Assembly (NCBI RefSeq): GCF_000147815.2
Contig: NC_015957.1
Coordinates: 6,882,001 to 6,946,000, forward strand
Length of the DNA stretch: 64,000 nucleotides
Source of the DNA: Streptomyces violaceusniger Tu 4113
GTDB lineage: Bacteria > Actinomycetota > Actinomycetes > Streptomycetales > Streptomycetaceae
Direction of reading: 5' to 3'
Below the pieces are notes generated by a model. It was not told the origin of the DNA, searched no databases, and was given only the letters and a program-made list of their open reading frames with translations. The position numbers and the translations under genes are program-made. Below are positions 46,666-56,602 of this stretch, piece by piece. Numbering within the stretch: the stretch's first letter is position 1; the number at the start of each line of letters is the position of its first letter.

Positions 46666-48819
46666 CTAGTCGCCGGTCAACCCCGGTTTCCGCAACTCCT
46701 GCCGCAGCACCGGAGCCAGCGCCTCGACGTAGGTCTCGGCCAGGTGGCTCTCGTCGCGGTAGACGAAGGTGTCGCCCACGGCCACGGGGCACCCGCCCGA
46801 CCGGGGGCACAGCCACGGCTTCGGATCGACCACGGCGGCACCGGCGCGGCGGGCGCCCTGCCGGTTGGCCTCCCGGCGGGTGGGATCCTTGACGGCGTCG
46901 CGCTGGTCCGGCTCGCAGCCCCGCAGCCGCAGGGGTCGGCTCGCCGCGCACTCGACGGGATCGTCCTTCGGCCATGGGTTGTCGAGCAGTACGGCCACAT
47001 GGTCCGCGGCGCGGGCCAGTTGCCGGTAGACGCGTTCGTATCCCGCGGCCCACTCCCGCAGCGGGTCCCGCAGGGGCCGCACCGATGTGCCCGCTTCGGA
47101 GGAGGAGGCCACGACCAGCATCGGGTGCAGCCGCTCGATCCGCTTCAGCGCCTCCTTGCGCCAGGTGTCGCACGCCTCGTACGGCCGGTGGCCGTTGACG
47201 ATGGTGATGTCGGCGGTTTTGCAGGACGACTTGGTCAGCGACACCAGCTTCCAGCCGTACCGGCGGCTCAGCTTCTCCAGCGCCGGGAACCACTGCGCGG
47301 CGTGGGAGTCCCCATAGAGGACGACGACCTTGTCGGAGGTCCGGTCCCCGTACACGCAGTCGGGCGACCGGGTGGCGGTGTAGTTCACGTGGCAGCCGTC
47401 GCGGTAGACGGCCGACCGCTTCTTCTTGATGTCGGTGAGCGGCGGTGTCAGGTTGCGTGGCAGCCCGGTGGCGGCCGTGGCGATGAGGCCGGTGAGCCGG
47501 TACCGCGGGTCCTGTGCGGTGGTGAGGGCCTCGTTCAGCCCGGGAGCGCGGACGGCGGAGCTGATCGGCGGCGGGAAGGACGCCGCGACGAGGGCGGCGG
47601 ACACGACGGTGGCGGACAGGCAGAGGCCGAAGGCCACCGCGGCCGTGGGCTTTCGGCGCAGCGGGCCACGGAACCGGACCGGGTTCTCCACCAGGTGCAG
47701 GCTCACCCGTGCCAGCAGCAGGGCAACGGCGCACAGCGCGAGGTTCAGCCAGGTCCCGGCGGGCCGTCCCAGCGCCGTGGGGCCGATCATCAGCAGCGGC
47801 CAGTGCCACAGATACCAGCCGTACGACAGGTCGCCCACCCATGCCGCGGGGCGCACGGCGAGCAGCCGGGAGGCGGCGGACGGAGACGTGCGGCACCCGC
47901 CCGCGATCACCAGGGCCGCGCCCAGCACGGGCAGCAGCGCGAAGTGTCCGGGGAACGGGGTGTCGTCGTCGTACAGCACCGCCGACGCGGCGATGCCGGA
48001 CAGCCCCAGCCAGGTGCCAGCGGCGGACACGCCGCGGGGAAGCCGTGCCGGCGCCCCGGCGCCGAAGGCCAGCAGGCTTCCGGCGCCCAGTTCCCACAGC
48101 CGTGTGTGCGGGCCGAAGTACGCCCATGAGGGCGAGGTCTCGGCCACCTGGACACCCTGGACGTACGACACCAGGCACAGGGCACCCAGCGGCAGCGCCC
48201 GCAGCGCCGGTCGCCGGATGAGTTTCCAGCTTGCGAGCAGGAGGACGGGCCACAGGAGGTAGAACTGCTCCTCCACGGACAGCGACCAGAAGTGCTGGAA
48301 GGGCGACGGCGCGGTGTCCTCGTTCAGATAGTCGGCGCCCGAGACCGCCAGGTCGATGTTCATGACGTACAGGGCGCCGGCCAGCGCGTCGTGCATGAAC
48401 TCGGTGTAGCGGATCTTCGAGGCGAAGAGCCGGCAGCCCGCCATGGTGACCAGCGCGACCAGGGTCGCGAGCGGGAGGATGCGCACCGCGCGCCGGGCGT
48501 AGAAGCGCCGCAGGGAGAGCGATCCGGTGTGCTCGGCCTCCTTGAGCAGGCCCGCTGTGATCAGGAATCCGGAGATCACGAAGAAGACATCGACCCCGGC
48601 GTATCCCCCGGGGGCGTACGGGACTCCCGCGTGCGCGAGCACGACCAGGGTGACGGCCAGCCCGCGCAGCCCCTGGATGTCGCGCCGGAGGGCGGCCTTC
48701 GGCGTACGGCCGCCGGAGCGGGATACGTGGTGGCCGCACAGGCGCTGCGCCAGCCCCGTGACCCGGTGGCCCGGCGCCGTGTCCCGCTGGGGGCGGGCGG
48801 CCGTGGGAGTGTGCGTCAT
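46666..48819 (-). CDS. membrane acyltransferase-3 with C-terminal SGNH domain (OafA/YrhL-like)
   Basis: A 717-residue protein that likely O-acetylates an extracellular glycan. The N-terminal 55 residues are polar; then RRDIQGLRGLAVTLVVLAHA gives the acyltransferase-3 start with its catalytic His. VDVFFVISGFLITAGLL and FWSLSVEEQFYLLWPVLLL are family signatures. About 10-11 helices span 65-430. The extracytoplasmic SGNH domain holds VVLYGDSHAAQWFPAL (about 503) and the DxxH pair in YRDESHLAETY (about 691). This fusion type is used for peptidoglycan, teichoic acid or exopolysaccharide modification; the acceptor is unknown. Confidence 0.92.
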   Translation of the reverse strand: MTHTPTAARPQRDTAPGHRVTGLAQRLCGHHVSRSGGRTPKAALRRDIQGLRGLAVTLVVLAHAGVPYAPGGYAGVDVFFVISGFLITAGLLKEAEHTGSLSLRRFYARRAVRILPLATLVALVTMAGCRLFASKIRYTEFMHDALAGALYVMNIDLAVSGADYLNEDTAPSPFQHFWSLSVEEQFYLLWPVLLLASWKLIRRPALRALPLGALCLVSYVQGVQVAETSPSWAYFGPHTRLWELGAGSLLAFGAGAPARLPRGVSAAGTWLGLSGIAASAVLYDDDTPFPGHFALLPVLGAALVIAGGCRTSPSAASRLLAVRPAAWVGDLSYGWYLWHWPLLMIGPTALGRPAGTWLNLALCAVALLLARVSLHLVENPVRFRGPLRRKPTAAVAFGLCLSATVVSAALVAASFPPPISSAVRAPGLNEALTTAQDPRYRLTGLIATAATGLPRNLTPPLTDIKKKRSAVYRDGCHVNYTATRSPDCVYGDRTSDKVVVLYGDSHAAQWFPALEKLSRRYGWKLVSLTKSSCKTADITIVNGHRPYEACDTWRKEALKRIERLHPMLVVASSSEAGTSVRPLRDPLREWAAGYERVYRQLARAADHVAVLLDNPWPKDDPVECAASRPLRLRGCEPDQRDAVKDPTRREANRQGARRAGAAVVDPKPWLCPRSGGCPVAVGDTFVYRDESHLAETYVEALAPVLRQELRKPGLTGD

Positions 48820-49183
48820 ACCGTGAACTGTCCGCAGCACAGGGGGTGTTTCCGTGATGCGGAGCACACGAGACCGGGCCGACGGCGGAGCCTGGTGCGG
48901 GGAGCGCGCCGCGCCGGGCCCCTGCCGAGAGGTCCGGCGCGTGCGGTGGCTCGTCGCGGGCTCGGCCCCGGATCACACGAAGGCGCTCTGCCCGGTGATG
49001 GCCTTGCCGACGATGAGCGTGTTCATCGGGACTCCTTCGTGGATACCCCGGCCTTCAGTCCGGGGAGGAAACCAAGCTCCTGCGGAGCAGGGCAGGAAAG
49101 GCGAATCGCCGCCAGGGTGATTCGGTGTCTGCGGTCACCGGCCGACACCCATCCCTCACACGGGAGCTGATAGAGTGTGAGGT

Positions 49184-50392
49184 ATGGCGCAGCAGGTCAA
49201 GCGGGCGTTCAAGTACCGCTTTTACCCCTCGGACGAGCAGGCGGCTGAGCTGTCGCGCACGTTCGGCTGTGTCCGCCTCGTGTACAACAAGGCGTTGGAG
49301 GAGCGCACGCGGGCCTGGTACGGCGAGCAGCGCCGCATCTCCTACGTGCAGTCCTCCGCCGCGCTGACGCAGTGGAAGAAGAACGAGGAACTCGCCTTCC
49401 TGGCGGAGGTGTCCTCGGTCCCCCTCCAGCAGGCGCTGCGCCATCTTCAGACGGCGTTCGGGAACTTCTTCGCCCAGCGGGCCAAGTACCCGCGCTACAC
49501 GTCGCGGAAGACGTCCCGGGCCTCGGCCGAGTACACCCGCAGCGCCTTCACGTGGCGTGACGGGCGCCTGACCCTGGCGAAGACGGCCGGGCCGCTGGAC
49601 ATCCGCTGGTCCCGTCCCCTCCCGGAGGCTGCCGAGCCCACGACGGTGACGGCGTCCCGCGACGCCGCCGGACGCTGGTTCGTCTCCCTGCTCGTCGAGG
49701 ACACCATCACCCCGGCCCCCGCCACGAGTACGGCGGTCGGTATCGACGCCGGGGTCACCTCCCTGGTGACCCTCTCCACCGGGGAGAAGATCGCCAACCC
49801 CCGGCACGAACGGCGCGACCGGGCCCGCCTGGCGAAGGCGCAACGGGAGCTGTCCCGCAAGGCCAAGGGGTCCGCGAACCGGGAAAAGGCCCGCCGGAAG
49901 GTCGCCCGCGTGCACGCGCGGATCGCCGACCGGCGCCGCGACTTCCTGCACAAGCTGTCGACTCGTCTCGTCCGTGAGAACCAAACGGTCGTGATCGAGG
50001 ACCTCACCGTCCGTAACCTGCTGAAGAACGGCCGCCTGGCGCGCGCCATCTCGGATGCGGCGTGGACGGATCTGCGCATGATGCTGGAGTACAAGTGCGC
50101 CTGGTACGGGCGTGAACTTGTCACGGTCGACCGCTGGTTCCCCAGCTCGAAGCTGTGCGGAGCCTGCGGCACGGTCCGCGGGAAGCTGCCGCTGAACGTC
50201 CGTGAGTGGACGTGTGTCTGCGGCACTGTGCATGACCGCGATGTGAACGCGGCGCGCAATATCCTGGCCGCCGGGCTGGCGGTGTCTGCCTGTGGAGACG
50301 GTGTAAGACCTCAACGGGAGTCCTCCCGGACGGGGCGGTCGTCGATGAAGCAGGAACCCCAGCGGGCGACCGCTGGAATCCCCCGCCTTTAA
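49184..50392 (+). CDS. tnpB: RNA-guided endonuclease TnpB
   Basis: A 402-residue TnpB, ancestor type of Cas12. The N-terminal OrfB_IS605 helix-turn-helix is QVKRAFKYRFYPSDEQAAEL and FGCVRLVYNKALEERTRAWY. RuvC residues are Asp-187 in VGIDAGVTS, Glu in TVVIEDLTVRNLL (about 271) and Asp in TVHDRDVNAARNI (about 352). The zinc ribbon has CGAC and CVCG pairs. All catalytic residues are present, so it could be active. Expected function: cleaving DNA next to a target motif using an RNA from its own right end. The C-terminal 30 residues overlap the right-end hairpins. Confidence 0.95.
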   Translation: MAQQVKRAFKYRFYPSDEQAAELSRTFGCVRLVYNKALEERTRAWYGEQRRISYVQSSAALTQWKKNEELAFLAEVSSVPLQQALRHLQTAFGNFFAQRAKYPRYTSRKTSRASAEYTRSAFTWRDGRLTLAKTAGPLDIRWSRPLPEAAEPTTVTASRDAAGRWFVSLLVEDTITPAPATSTAVGIDAGVTSLVTLSTGEKIANPRHERRDRARLAKAQRELSRKAKGSANREKARRKVARVHARIADRRRDFLHKLSTRLVRENQTVVIEDLTVRNLLKNGRLARAISDAAWTDLRMMLEYKCAWYGRELVTVDRWFPSSKLCGACGTVRGKLPLNVREWTCVCGTVHDRDVNAARNILAAGLAVSACGDGVRPQRESSRTGRSSMKQEPQRATAGIPRL

Positions 50393-50409
50393 GCGGAGGA
50401 GGAAGTCAA
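50290..50409 (+). ncRNA. omega-RNA (reRNA) of the TnpB element, inferred
   Basis: In known TnpB systems a guide RNA scaffold overlaps the tnpB 3' end and finishes at the element's right end, with the guide read from the flank. Here two hairpins (50359-50376 and 50381-50399) and the GTCAA end fit. The first 16 guide bases would be CTCGCGGGTTCCCTCG from the flank. The 5' limit is a guess. Confidence 0.5.
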
Positions 50410-50757
50410 CTCGCGGGTTCCCTCGAAGGAGTAGATCGCCTCGGCATCGGCGAAGAACCGCGCGATGTCGTAGTCCAGCACGATGCCGTTGCCACCGAAG
50501 ATCTCCCGGCACCAGGCCACGACCTCGCGCATCCGTGAGGTGACGAACGCCTTCGCGAGCGCGGAGTGTTCATCGCGGAAGATCTCGGCGTCCTGCTGGC
50601 GGGCGAGCTGTACCAGCGTGCCCCAGCAGGCGGTGATGTTGCTGAGGCTCTTCACCAGGAGAGCCTGGACCAGTTGGAAGCCGGCGACCGGCCGCCCGAA
50701 CTGGCGGCGCTCGGTGGCGTACGCCAGCGCCAGTTCATGACCTCTCTCCGGGCTCTA

Positions 50758-51531
50758 CTACTTGCCCTGCCAGCGCGGGGCGCGGCGCTCGGCGAAGGCC
50801 GTCATGCCCTCCCGCACATCGGCGGACGACTTCAGGGCCGCCATCTCCCACTCCTGCGCACGGAAGGCGTCCGGCTCGGGGACACCGTCGGCGGCGCGGG
50901 TGATGCGCTTGACGGCGGCGAGCGCGAGCGGGGCGTTCGCGGCGAGCCGCTCGGCGAGCTGTACGGCGGTGTGGACTGCCGTGCCCGCGGGCACCACCCG
51001 GTTGGCGATGCCGAGTGCCCCGGCCCGCTCACCGGAGATGGTCTCCCCGGTCAGCAGCAGCTCCATGGCCAGGTGGTACGGGATCCGCTTGCACAGTCGG
51101 ATCACACCGCCACCGGCCGCGACCAGGCCCCGGGTGACCTCCGGCAGGCCGAAGGCGGCGTCCTCGGCCGCCACGATGAGGTCGCAGCCGAGCGCGAGCT
51201 CGAAGCCACCGCCCAGCGCCCAGCCCTCCACGGCGGCGATCAGGGGCTTGCTGGTCGCGGCCTGGGTCAGCCCGCCGAAGCCACGCCCCGGCACCTCGGG
51301 CGACTCACCGGCCAGTCCGGCCTTGAGGTCCATTCCGACGCTGAAGGTGCCTTCGGCGCCGGTCAGCACCCCGGCGCGCAGATCGCTCCCGTCCTCCAGC
51401 GTGTCGAGGGCGGCGGCGAGTCCGGCGGCGACGGCGGCGTTGACGGCGTTGCGTGCCGTGGGCCGGTCGATGGTGATGAGCAGGGTCGAACCGATTCTCT
51501 CGGTCCGCACCTGGGGACGGGTGTTGTCCAT
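50758..51531 (-). CDS. enoyl-CoA hydratase/isomerase (crotonase family)
   Basis: A 257-residue crotonase starting at the ATG at 51531 after AGGACAT. Oxyanion motifs are FSVGMDLKAGL and VEGWALGGGFELALGCDLIV. In the second loop the sequence PEVTRGLVAAGGGVIRL carries Glu in FGLPEVTRGL, one of the two hydratase acid positions; the other is less clear, so hydratase or isomerase are both possible. It was part of a CoA catabolic operon: a CaiB CoA-transferase fragment lies upstream and a broken acyl-CoA dehydrogenase directly downstream. It appears intact but orphaned. Confidence 0.9.
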   Translation of the reverse strand: MDNTRPQVRTERIGSTLLITIDRPTARNAVNAAVAAGLAAALDTLEDGSDLRAGVLTGAEGTFSVGMDLKAGLAGESPEVPGRGFGGLTQAATSKPLIAAVEGWALGGGFELALGCDLIVAAEDAAFGLPEVTRGLVAAGGGVIRLCKRIPYHLAMELLLTGETISGERAGALGIANRVVPAGTAVHTAVQLAERLAANAPLALAAVKRITRAADGVPEPDAFRAQEWEMAALKSSADVREGMTAFAERRAPRWQGK

Positions 51532-51620
51532 GGTGGATGTCCTTGTGCGGTGTGCGATGGGGTGCGCGGGCGCGATGGGGTGTGCGCGCGTGGTGTCCGA
51601 TGGCGGGCGACGCGGCGCGT

Positions 51621-52080
51621 TCAGGCCCGGTCGGCGAGCTCGCGCAGGACCTCGTCCGTGTGCTCGCCGGGCAGCGGGGCGAGCCTCCGTACGGAGGCGG
51701 GAGTGGCGGCGAAGCGCACCGGGATGCCGATCGAGCGGGTCGCACCCTCGCTGGGGTGGTCCACCACATCGAGCAGATGCCCCTCGCGGACGTACGGGTC
51801 CTCGGCGGCCCGGTCCAGTTCCAGCACCGCCGCCATGGGGATGCTGTGCTTGGCGCAGACCCGCTCCCACTCGGCGGTGGTCAGGCTCGGCGCGCACTCC
51901 TCGATGAGTTCCACCAGCGGGTCGATGTCGGCGTCGTGGATGGTGTCGCCGTTCACCCGCGGGTCCTCGGCGAGATCGGGGCGGCCCGCGGCGGCGAAGA
52001 AGTCCCGGAAGTTGCGCGGGTTGTACGGCATCACACAGGCGAGTCCGTCCCGGGTGGGCACCGCGCGGTGTCCCCCTGGT
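51621..52080 (-). pseudogene. CaiB/BaiF (class III) CoA-transferase, C-terminal fragment
   Basis: The minus strand reads VPTRDGLACVMPYNPRNFRD, FFAAAGRPDLAEDPRVNGDT, EWERVCAKHSIPMAAVLELD and GIPVRFAATPASVRRLAPLPG, the second half of a CaiB-type transferase, ending with a normal stop. The active-site Asp region in the first half is missing. Similarity stops near 52080, where the sequence becomes a LysR N-terminus on the same strand. It precedes the enoyl-CoA hydratase by about 90 bp. Confidence 0.8.
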
Positions 52081-52190
52081 CATCGACAGCGGGAATCCGG
52101 TGGGGGCGCCATATGGAGCCTGCGCGCCGCCCGCGAGAAGTTGAGTTCTTCCGCGACGGCCACGAAATAGCGCAGGTGCAGCATGTCCAC
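52081..52190 (-). pseudogene. LysR regulator, N-terminal fragment
   Basis: From GTG 52190 (or ATG 52184) the minus strand reads [20 protein letters not shown] then RRLHMA, an unmistakable LysR opening, and then diverges at PPPDSRCR with a stop where LSQRIRDLE would be expected. Only about 30 residues remain before the CaiB fragment begins. Confidence 0.7.
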
Positions 52191-52400
52191 ACCCTAAATC
52201 TACCTCGCGGTACGGTGCCCTCCGCGCGCCCGCGGCGCCACCGTGGATCAGGCCAACGGGAACGTGGCGACGTACTCGTCGAAGCTCTCGATGCCGTGTC
52301 AGCGTCTTCCGCGCCGGTCGTTCTTTCGGCCGATGCCGATGGCCATGAACCCGCTATCCGGTGGATCCGGAGCAGTTGCCTCGCGGGCGACCCTCGGCTC

Positions 52401-53906
52401 ATGGCTCGTCACACACGACACTCGACCCTCACGCCGTGGCTCGTCACGGCGCTGGCCACCGCTCTGACGGGCGCGGCCGGCTGTACCCCCGACGCGACGT
52501 CCGCGCAGAGCGGCACCCGTACCACACCCGCGCCCGGAGCCGCCGGAATCGGGGACACGCTGCACCCCGGGCTCGGCAACGGGGGCTACACGGTGCGCCA
52601 TACCGACCTGGCGCTGCGCTTCGCCGAGGACCTCAAGACGTACACCGCGACCACCACACTGCGCGGCCGGGCCACCCACGCCCTGTCCCGTTTCGACCTC
52701 GACCTGACCGGGACCACGGTCCGTTCGGTGACGGTCGACGGCCACAAGACGACCTGGACCCGCTCCGGCCAGGAGCTGCGCGTGACTCCCGCGGGCCCGG
52801 TGCCCAGCGGCCGGGGGTTCTCGGTGGCGGTCACGGTGCACGCGCCCGTGGCGGGCCCTGAGGAGGCCCAGAAGCTCGGCACCACGGCGATCGGGATGGT
52901 GCGGGCGAAGGGGGTCGTCCAGACCATCAACCAGCCCTCGGGCGCGCATCGGATCGCGGCGTTCGCCGACCACCCGGACCAGAAGGCGCCGACCACCATC
53001 ACCATCGCCGCACCCTCGCGGGTGAACGCCATCGCGAACGGCGAACTCACCGCCACCCGGCGCGAAGGGGCGTATACCGTCCGCCGCTTCGAGAGCCGCC
53101 AAAAGCTCGCGCCCGAACTCATCCAGATCGGCGTCGGCCACTTCACTGTGGTCGAGCGGCGGGGACCGGACGGGATCAAGCTGCGCCACGCCCTGCCCAC
53201 CGGCCACGTCAATGACCTCATGCCGCAGCTCGACACGGTCGTGCCCAAGGCACTGCGCTTCCTGACCCGACGGCTGGGCCCGTTCCCGCTGCGGACGTAC
53301 GGCATCTACGCCACCCCGATGGGCGGTGAACTCGAGACGCAGTCCCTGACCCTGCTCGCCACGGAGGAGCTCACCAAGGACGGTATGGAGACCAACGGCT
53401 CGGACGCGATCGTCGCGCACGAGATCTCTCACGAGTACTTCGGCAACAGCGTCTCTCCCCGCCGGTGGAGCGATCTGTGGCTCAACGAGGGCCACGCCGT
53501 CTACTACGAGGGCCTGTGGAACCAGGAGGCGCGCGGCACCGATCCGGCCGACGCCATGAAGAGCGCGTACCGGGACGCCACCGCCCAACTGCGCAAGCAG
53601 GGGCCGGTCGCCGATCCCCGCCTCGGCGCCTTCACACCCAAGGACAGGGCTCCCTACGGCTGGGGCGCCTACCAGGGTGGTGCTCTGGTGTTGTACGCGC
53701 TGCGGCAGAAGGTCGACGAGGCCACGTTCCGGCGCATCGAGCGCGCCTGGGTGGCGGAGCACCGCGACAGCACGGCGGGGACCGCGGACTTCATCCGCCT
53801 GGCGAGCCGCGTCGCCGGCCGCGATCTGGGGCCCTTCCTGCGCTCCTGGCTGTACTCCACGAAGCTCCCGGCCATGCCCGGCCACCCCGACTGGCACACG
53901 TCATGA
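52401..53906 (+). CDS. M1 family zinc metallopeptidase, lipoprotein-like
   Basis: A 501-residue exported aminopeptidase-like protein. The signal region is WLVTALATALTGAAGC, with a lipobox-like GAAGC at about residue 28. The N-terminal beta-sandwich spans about 50-230. The zinc site is HEISH at 341-345 and Glu-364 in LWLNEGHAVYYEG, exact M1 spacing (HExxH-18-E). GGELETQSLTLL replaces the usual GAMEN exopeptidase motif, so true aminopeptidase activity is uncertain. The C-terminal helical domain is short. The ATG at 52401 has a weak ribosome site. No operon partners. Confidence 0.9.
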   Translation: MARHTRHSTLTPWLVTALATALTGAAGCTPDATSAQSGTRTTPAPGAAGIGDTLHPGLGNGGYTVRHTDLALRFAEDLKTYTATTTLRGRATHALSRFDLDLTGTTVRSVTVDGHKTTWTRSGQELRVTPAGPVPSGRGFSVAVTVHAPVAGPEEAQKLGTTAIGMVRAKGVVQTINQPSGAHRIAAFADHPDQKAPTTITIAAPSRVNAIANGELTATRREGAYTVRRFESRQKLAPELIQIGVGHFTVVERRGPDGIKLRHALPTGHVNDLMPQLDTVVPKALRFLTRRLGPFPLRTYGIYATPMGGELETQSLTLLATEELTKDGMETNGSDAIVAHEISHEYFGNSVSPRRWSDLWLNEGHAVYYEGLWNQEARGTDPADAMKSAYRDATAQLRKQGPVADPRLGAFTPKDRAPYGWGAYQGGALVLYALRQKVDEATFRRIERAWVAEHRDSTAGTADFIRLASRVAGRDLGPFLRSWLYSTKLPAMPGHPDWHTS

Positions 53907-53997
53907 CGGGCGGACCTGCTGACGGCACACACTCTGAACGGCACACGCCCCGTCGGGCACACATCCTGCCGGACTCGGGCCGCGCCGTTCGCCGGGA

Positions 53998-54684
53998 CTA
54001 GCGGTTGCGTACCGCTCCGGTGTCCCAGGCCCAGGCCGCGATCTCCACGCGGTTGCGGACGGCGAGCTTGGTCTGGATGTTGCTGAGGTGGGTTTTCACC
54101 GTGGACAGGGACAGGTGCAGTTCGGCGCAGATCTCCTGATTGGTCCGGCCCACCGCCACCAGCCGGGCGACGTCCAGCTCCCTGCCGGTCAGGGGGTTCG
54201 CCCCGGTGGCGGCGCCGGGCCGGCTCGCCCACTGCCGCAGCAGACGCACGGTGATCGCGGGAGACACCAGCGCGCCACCGCGCGCGGCCGACCGCACCGC
54301 CTCCACCAGGAGTTCGGGACCGGCGTCCTTGAGCAGGAAGCCACAGGCGCCGTTGCGTATCGCGGTGTGCACGTAATCGTCCTGGTCGAAGGTGGTGACC
54401 ACGACGACCCGCAGCGGATCCGCCACTCCGGGCCCGGCCAGCAGCCGGGTCGCCTCCAGACCGTCCAGTTTCGGCATCCGGATGTCGACCAGGCACACAT
54501 CGGGGCGGTGCCGCCGGGCCAGCTCCACGCATTCGGAGCCATCGGCGGCCTCGCCCACCACCTCGATTCCGGGCTGGGAGTCGAGAATCAGCCGGAACCC
54601 GGTGCGCACCATCGCCTGGTCATCCGCGATCAGCACCCGGATTGGGGCGTCTTCGGGGGGCGGTGTGTCCGCGGCATCGCTCAC
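53998..54684 (-). CDS. NarL/LuxR-type response regulator
   Basis: A 228-residue two-component regulator. Receiver: acidic pocket DDQ (21-23), phospho-Asp-67 in VCLVDIRMPKLDG, Thr in VVVVTTFDQDDY and Lys in FLLKDAGPE. LuxR helix-turn-helix: NPLTGRELDVARLVAVGRTN then IQTKLAVRNR. The cognate histidine kinase gene is not adjacent: the upstream DNA (54685-54780) has at most a short piece GGWTVLARFTT that resembles a kinase end. The response regulator is therefore an orphan, possibly because the kinase was deleted. Confidence 0.93.
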   Translation of the reverse strand: MSDAADTPPPEDAPIRVLIADDQAMVRTGFRLILDSQPGIEVVGEAADGSECVELARRHRPDVCLVDIRMPKLDGLEATRLLAGPGVADPLRVVVVTTFDQDDYVHTAIRNGACGFLLKDAGPELLVEAVRSAARGGALVSPAITVRLLRQWASRPGAATGANPLTGRELDVARLVAVGRTNQEICAELHLSLSTVKTHLSNIQTKLAVRNRVEIAAWAWDTGAVRNR

Positions 54685-54782
54685 GTGGTGGATCCTTCCA
54701 GAGCCGCCTAGTGGTAAAGCGCGCCAGAACCGTCCAGCCGCCGTCGTTCATGCAACCGCTCGGCAGGATACCGTCCACCGGC

Positions 54783-55588
<806 letters not shown>

Positions 55589-55592
<4 letters not shown>

Positions 55593-56602
55593 GTCTTCCT
55601 CCGGCCGCGGTGGAGCACGGCGACGAAGGCCGGCACGCCGATGAGGGACGTCACCACGCCCACCGGGACCTCCTGGGGGTCGATCACGGTGCGGGCGGCG
55701 GTGTCCGCCCACACCAGGAAGATGGCTCCGGCCAGTGCGGTGACCGGCAGGAGGCGGGCGTGGCCGGACCCGGTGAGGGCGCGGGTGGCGTGCGGGAGGA
55801 CCAGACCGACGAAGCCGATGGCCCCGGCGGAGCTGACCAGGGTCGCGGTGAGCAGCGCGGTCGCGCACAGCAGGACGAGGCGAGTGCGGGCCACGCGGAC
55901 GCCGAGCGCTGCCGCGGCCTCCTCGCCGAAGGCGAACGCGTCGAGGGTGCGGGCGTGTCCGAGACAGACCAGGAGGACGGCGGCCAGGACGACGGCGCAC
56001 AGCAGCACATCGGTCCAGCCCGCGCCGGTGAGCGAGCCGAGGAGCCAGAACAGCACGGCGCGGGTGGTGTCGGCGTCCGCGGAGGTGAGGACGGTGAACG
56101 AGGTCAGCGCGGAGAACAGTTGCATGGCGGCCACCCCGGAGAGCACCACACGGTCGGTGCTGCCGCCGAGGCTGTGGCTGAGCATCAGGACCAGGCCGAA
56201 GGAGAGCAGCGCGCCGATGAACGCGCCCGCCGACAGCGACACGGCCCCGCCGCCCACGCCGAGGACGACCACGGCGACGGCGCCTGTGGAGGCGCCGGAG
56301 GACACTCCGAGGACGAAGGGGTCGGCCAGCGGATTGCGCAGCAGGGACTGCATCACGGCCCCGCAGAGGGCCAGCCCCGCCCCGCACACCGCGGCGAGCA
56401 GGGTGCGGGGCATGCGCAGGTTCCACACGATGCCGTCGCGCAGCGGTGGCAACGTGCTCTCGCCCAGGCCGAGATGGGCGGTGACCGCTGCCCAGACGTC
56501 GGACGTGGAGATGTCGGCGGGGCCGATGGTCACGGCGACGGCGATCGACGCGACCAGCGCGGCCAGCCCTCCCGCGATCAGCAGCAGGAGGCGGGTGGTC
56601 AC
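55589..56602 (-). CDS. ABC transporter permease (BtuC/FecCD family)
   Basis: A 337-residue membrane protein with about 9-10 helices. FecCD signatures: LRMPRTLLAAVCGAGLALCG, VMQSLLRNPLADPFVLGVSSG and the C-terminal IGFVGLVLPHATRALTG with VPVGVVTSLIGVPAF. GTG at 56602 overlaps the stop of the binding-protein gene (GTGA). Works with the flanking genes to move substrate across the membrane. Confidence 0.93.

Larger units (their letters stand above)
49027..50409 (+). mobile_element. IS605-type TnpB-only element (IS1341 group)
   Basis: A 1,383-bp element with one tnpB gene and no tnpA. The left end has hairpin CCCCGG/CCGGGG at 49046-49065. The right end has CCAGCGG/CCGCTGG at 50359-50376 and CCGC/GCGG at 50383-50396, finishing in GTCAA. 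There is no target duplication: GTTCAT lies left and CTCGCGGG right, and joining them restores the acyl-CoA dehydrogenase codons. This is the behaviour of single-strand Y1 transposition supplied in trans. The boundary may be shifted one base right because both sides share a C. Confidence 0.85.
48973..50747 (-). pseudogene. acyl-CoA dehydrogenase, 5'-deleted and split by a TnpB element
   Basis: On the minus strand, 50747-50410 reads ELALAYATERRQFGRPVAGF, LVKSLSNITACWGTLVQLAR and IFGGNGIVLDYDIARFFADA then YSFEGTRE. The final piece MNTLIVGKAITGQSAFV lies at 49026-48976 before a TGA. The element at 49027-50409 sits exactly between the codons for Glu and Met. The glutaryl-CoA-dehydrogenase-like pattern (GNGI, EGTRE) supports the class. 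The first 260 or so residues are missing as well: similarity starts abruptly next to the enoyl-CoA hydratase stop. Dead gene. Confidence 0.85.

Noticed and set aside
52245..52315. Minus-strand string GIESFDEYVATFPLA followed by a stop
   Set aside because: Looks like the end of some protein, but only about 16 residues before an upstream stop; cannot be assigned, so not listed as a feature.
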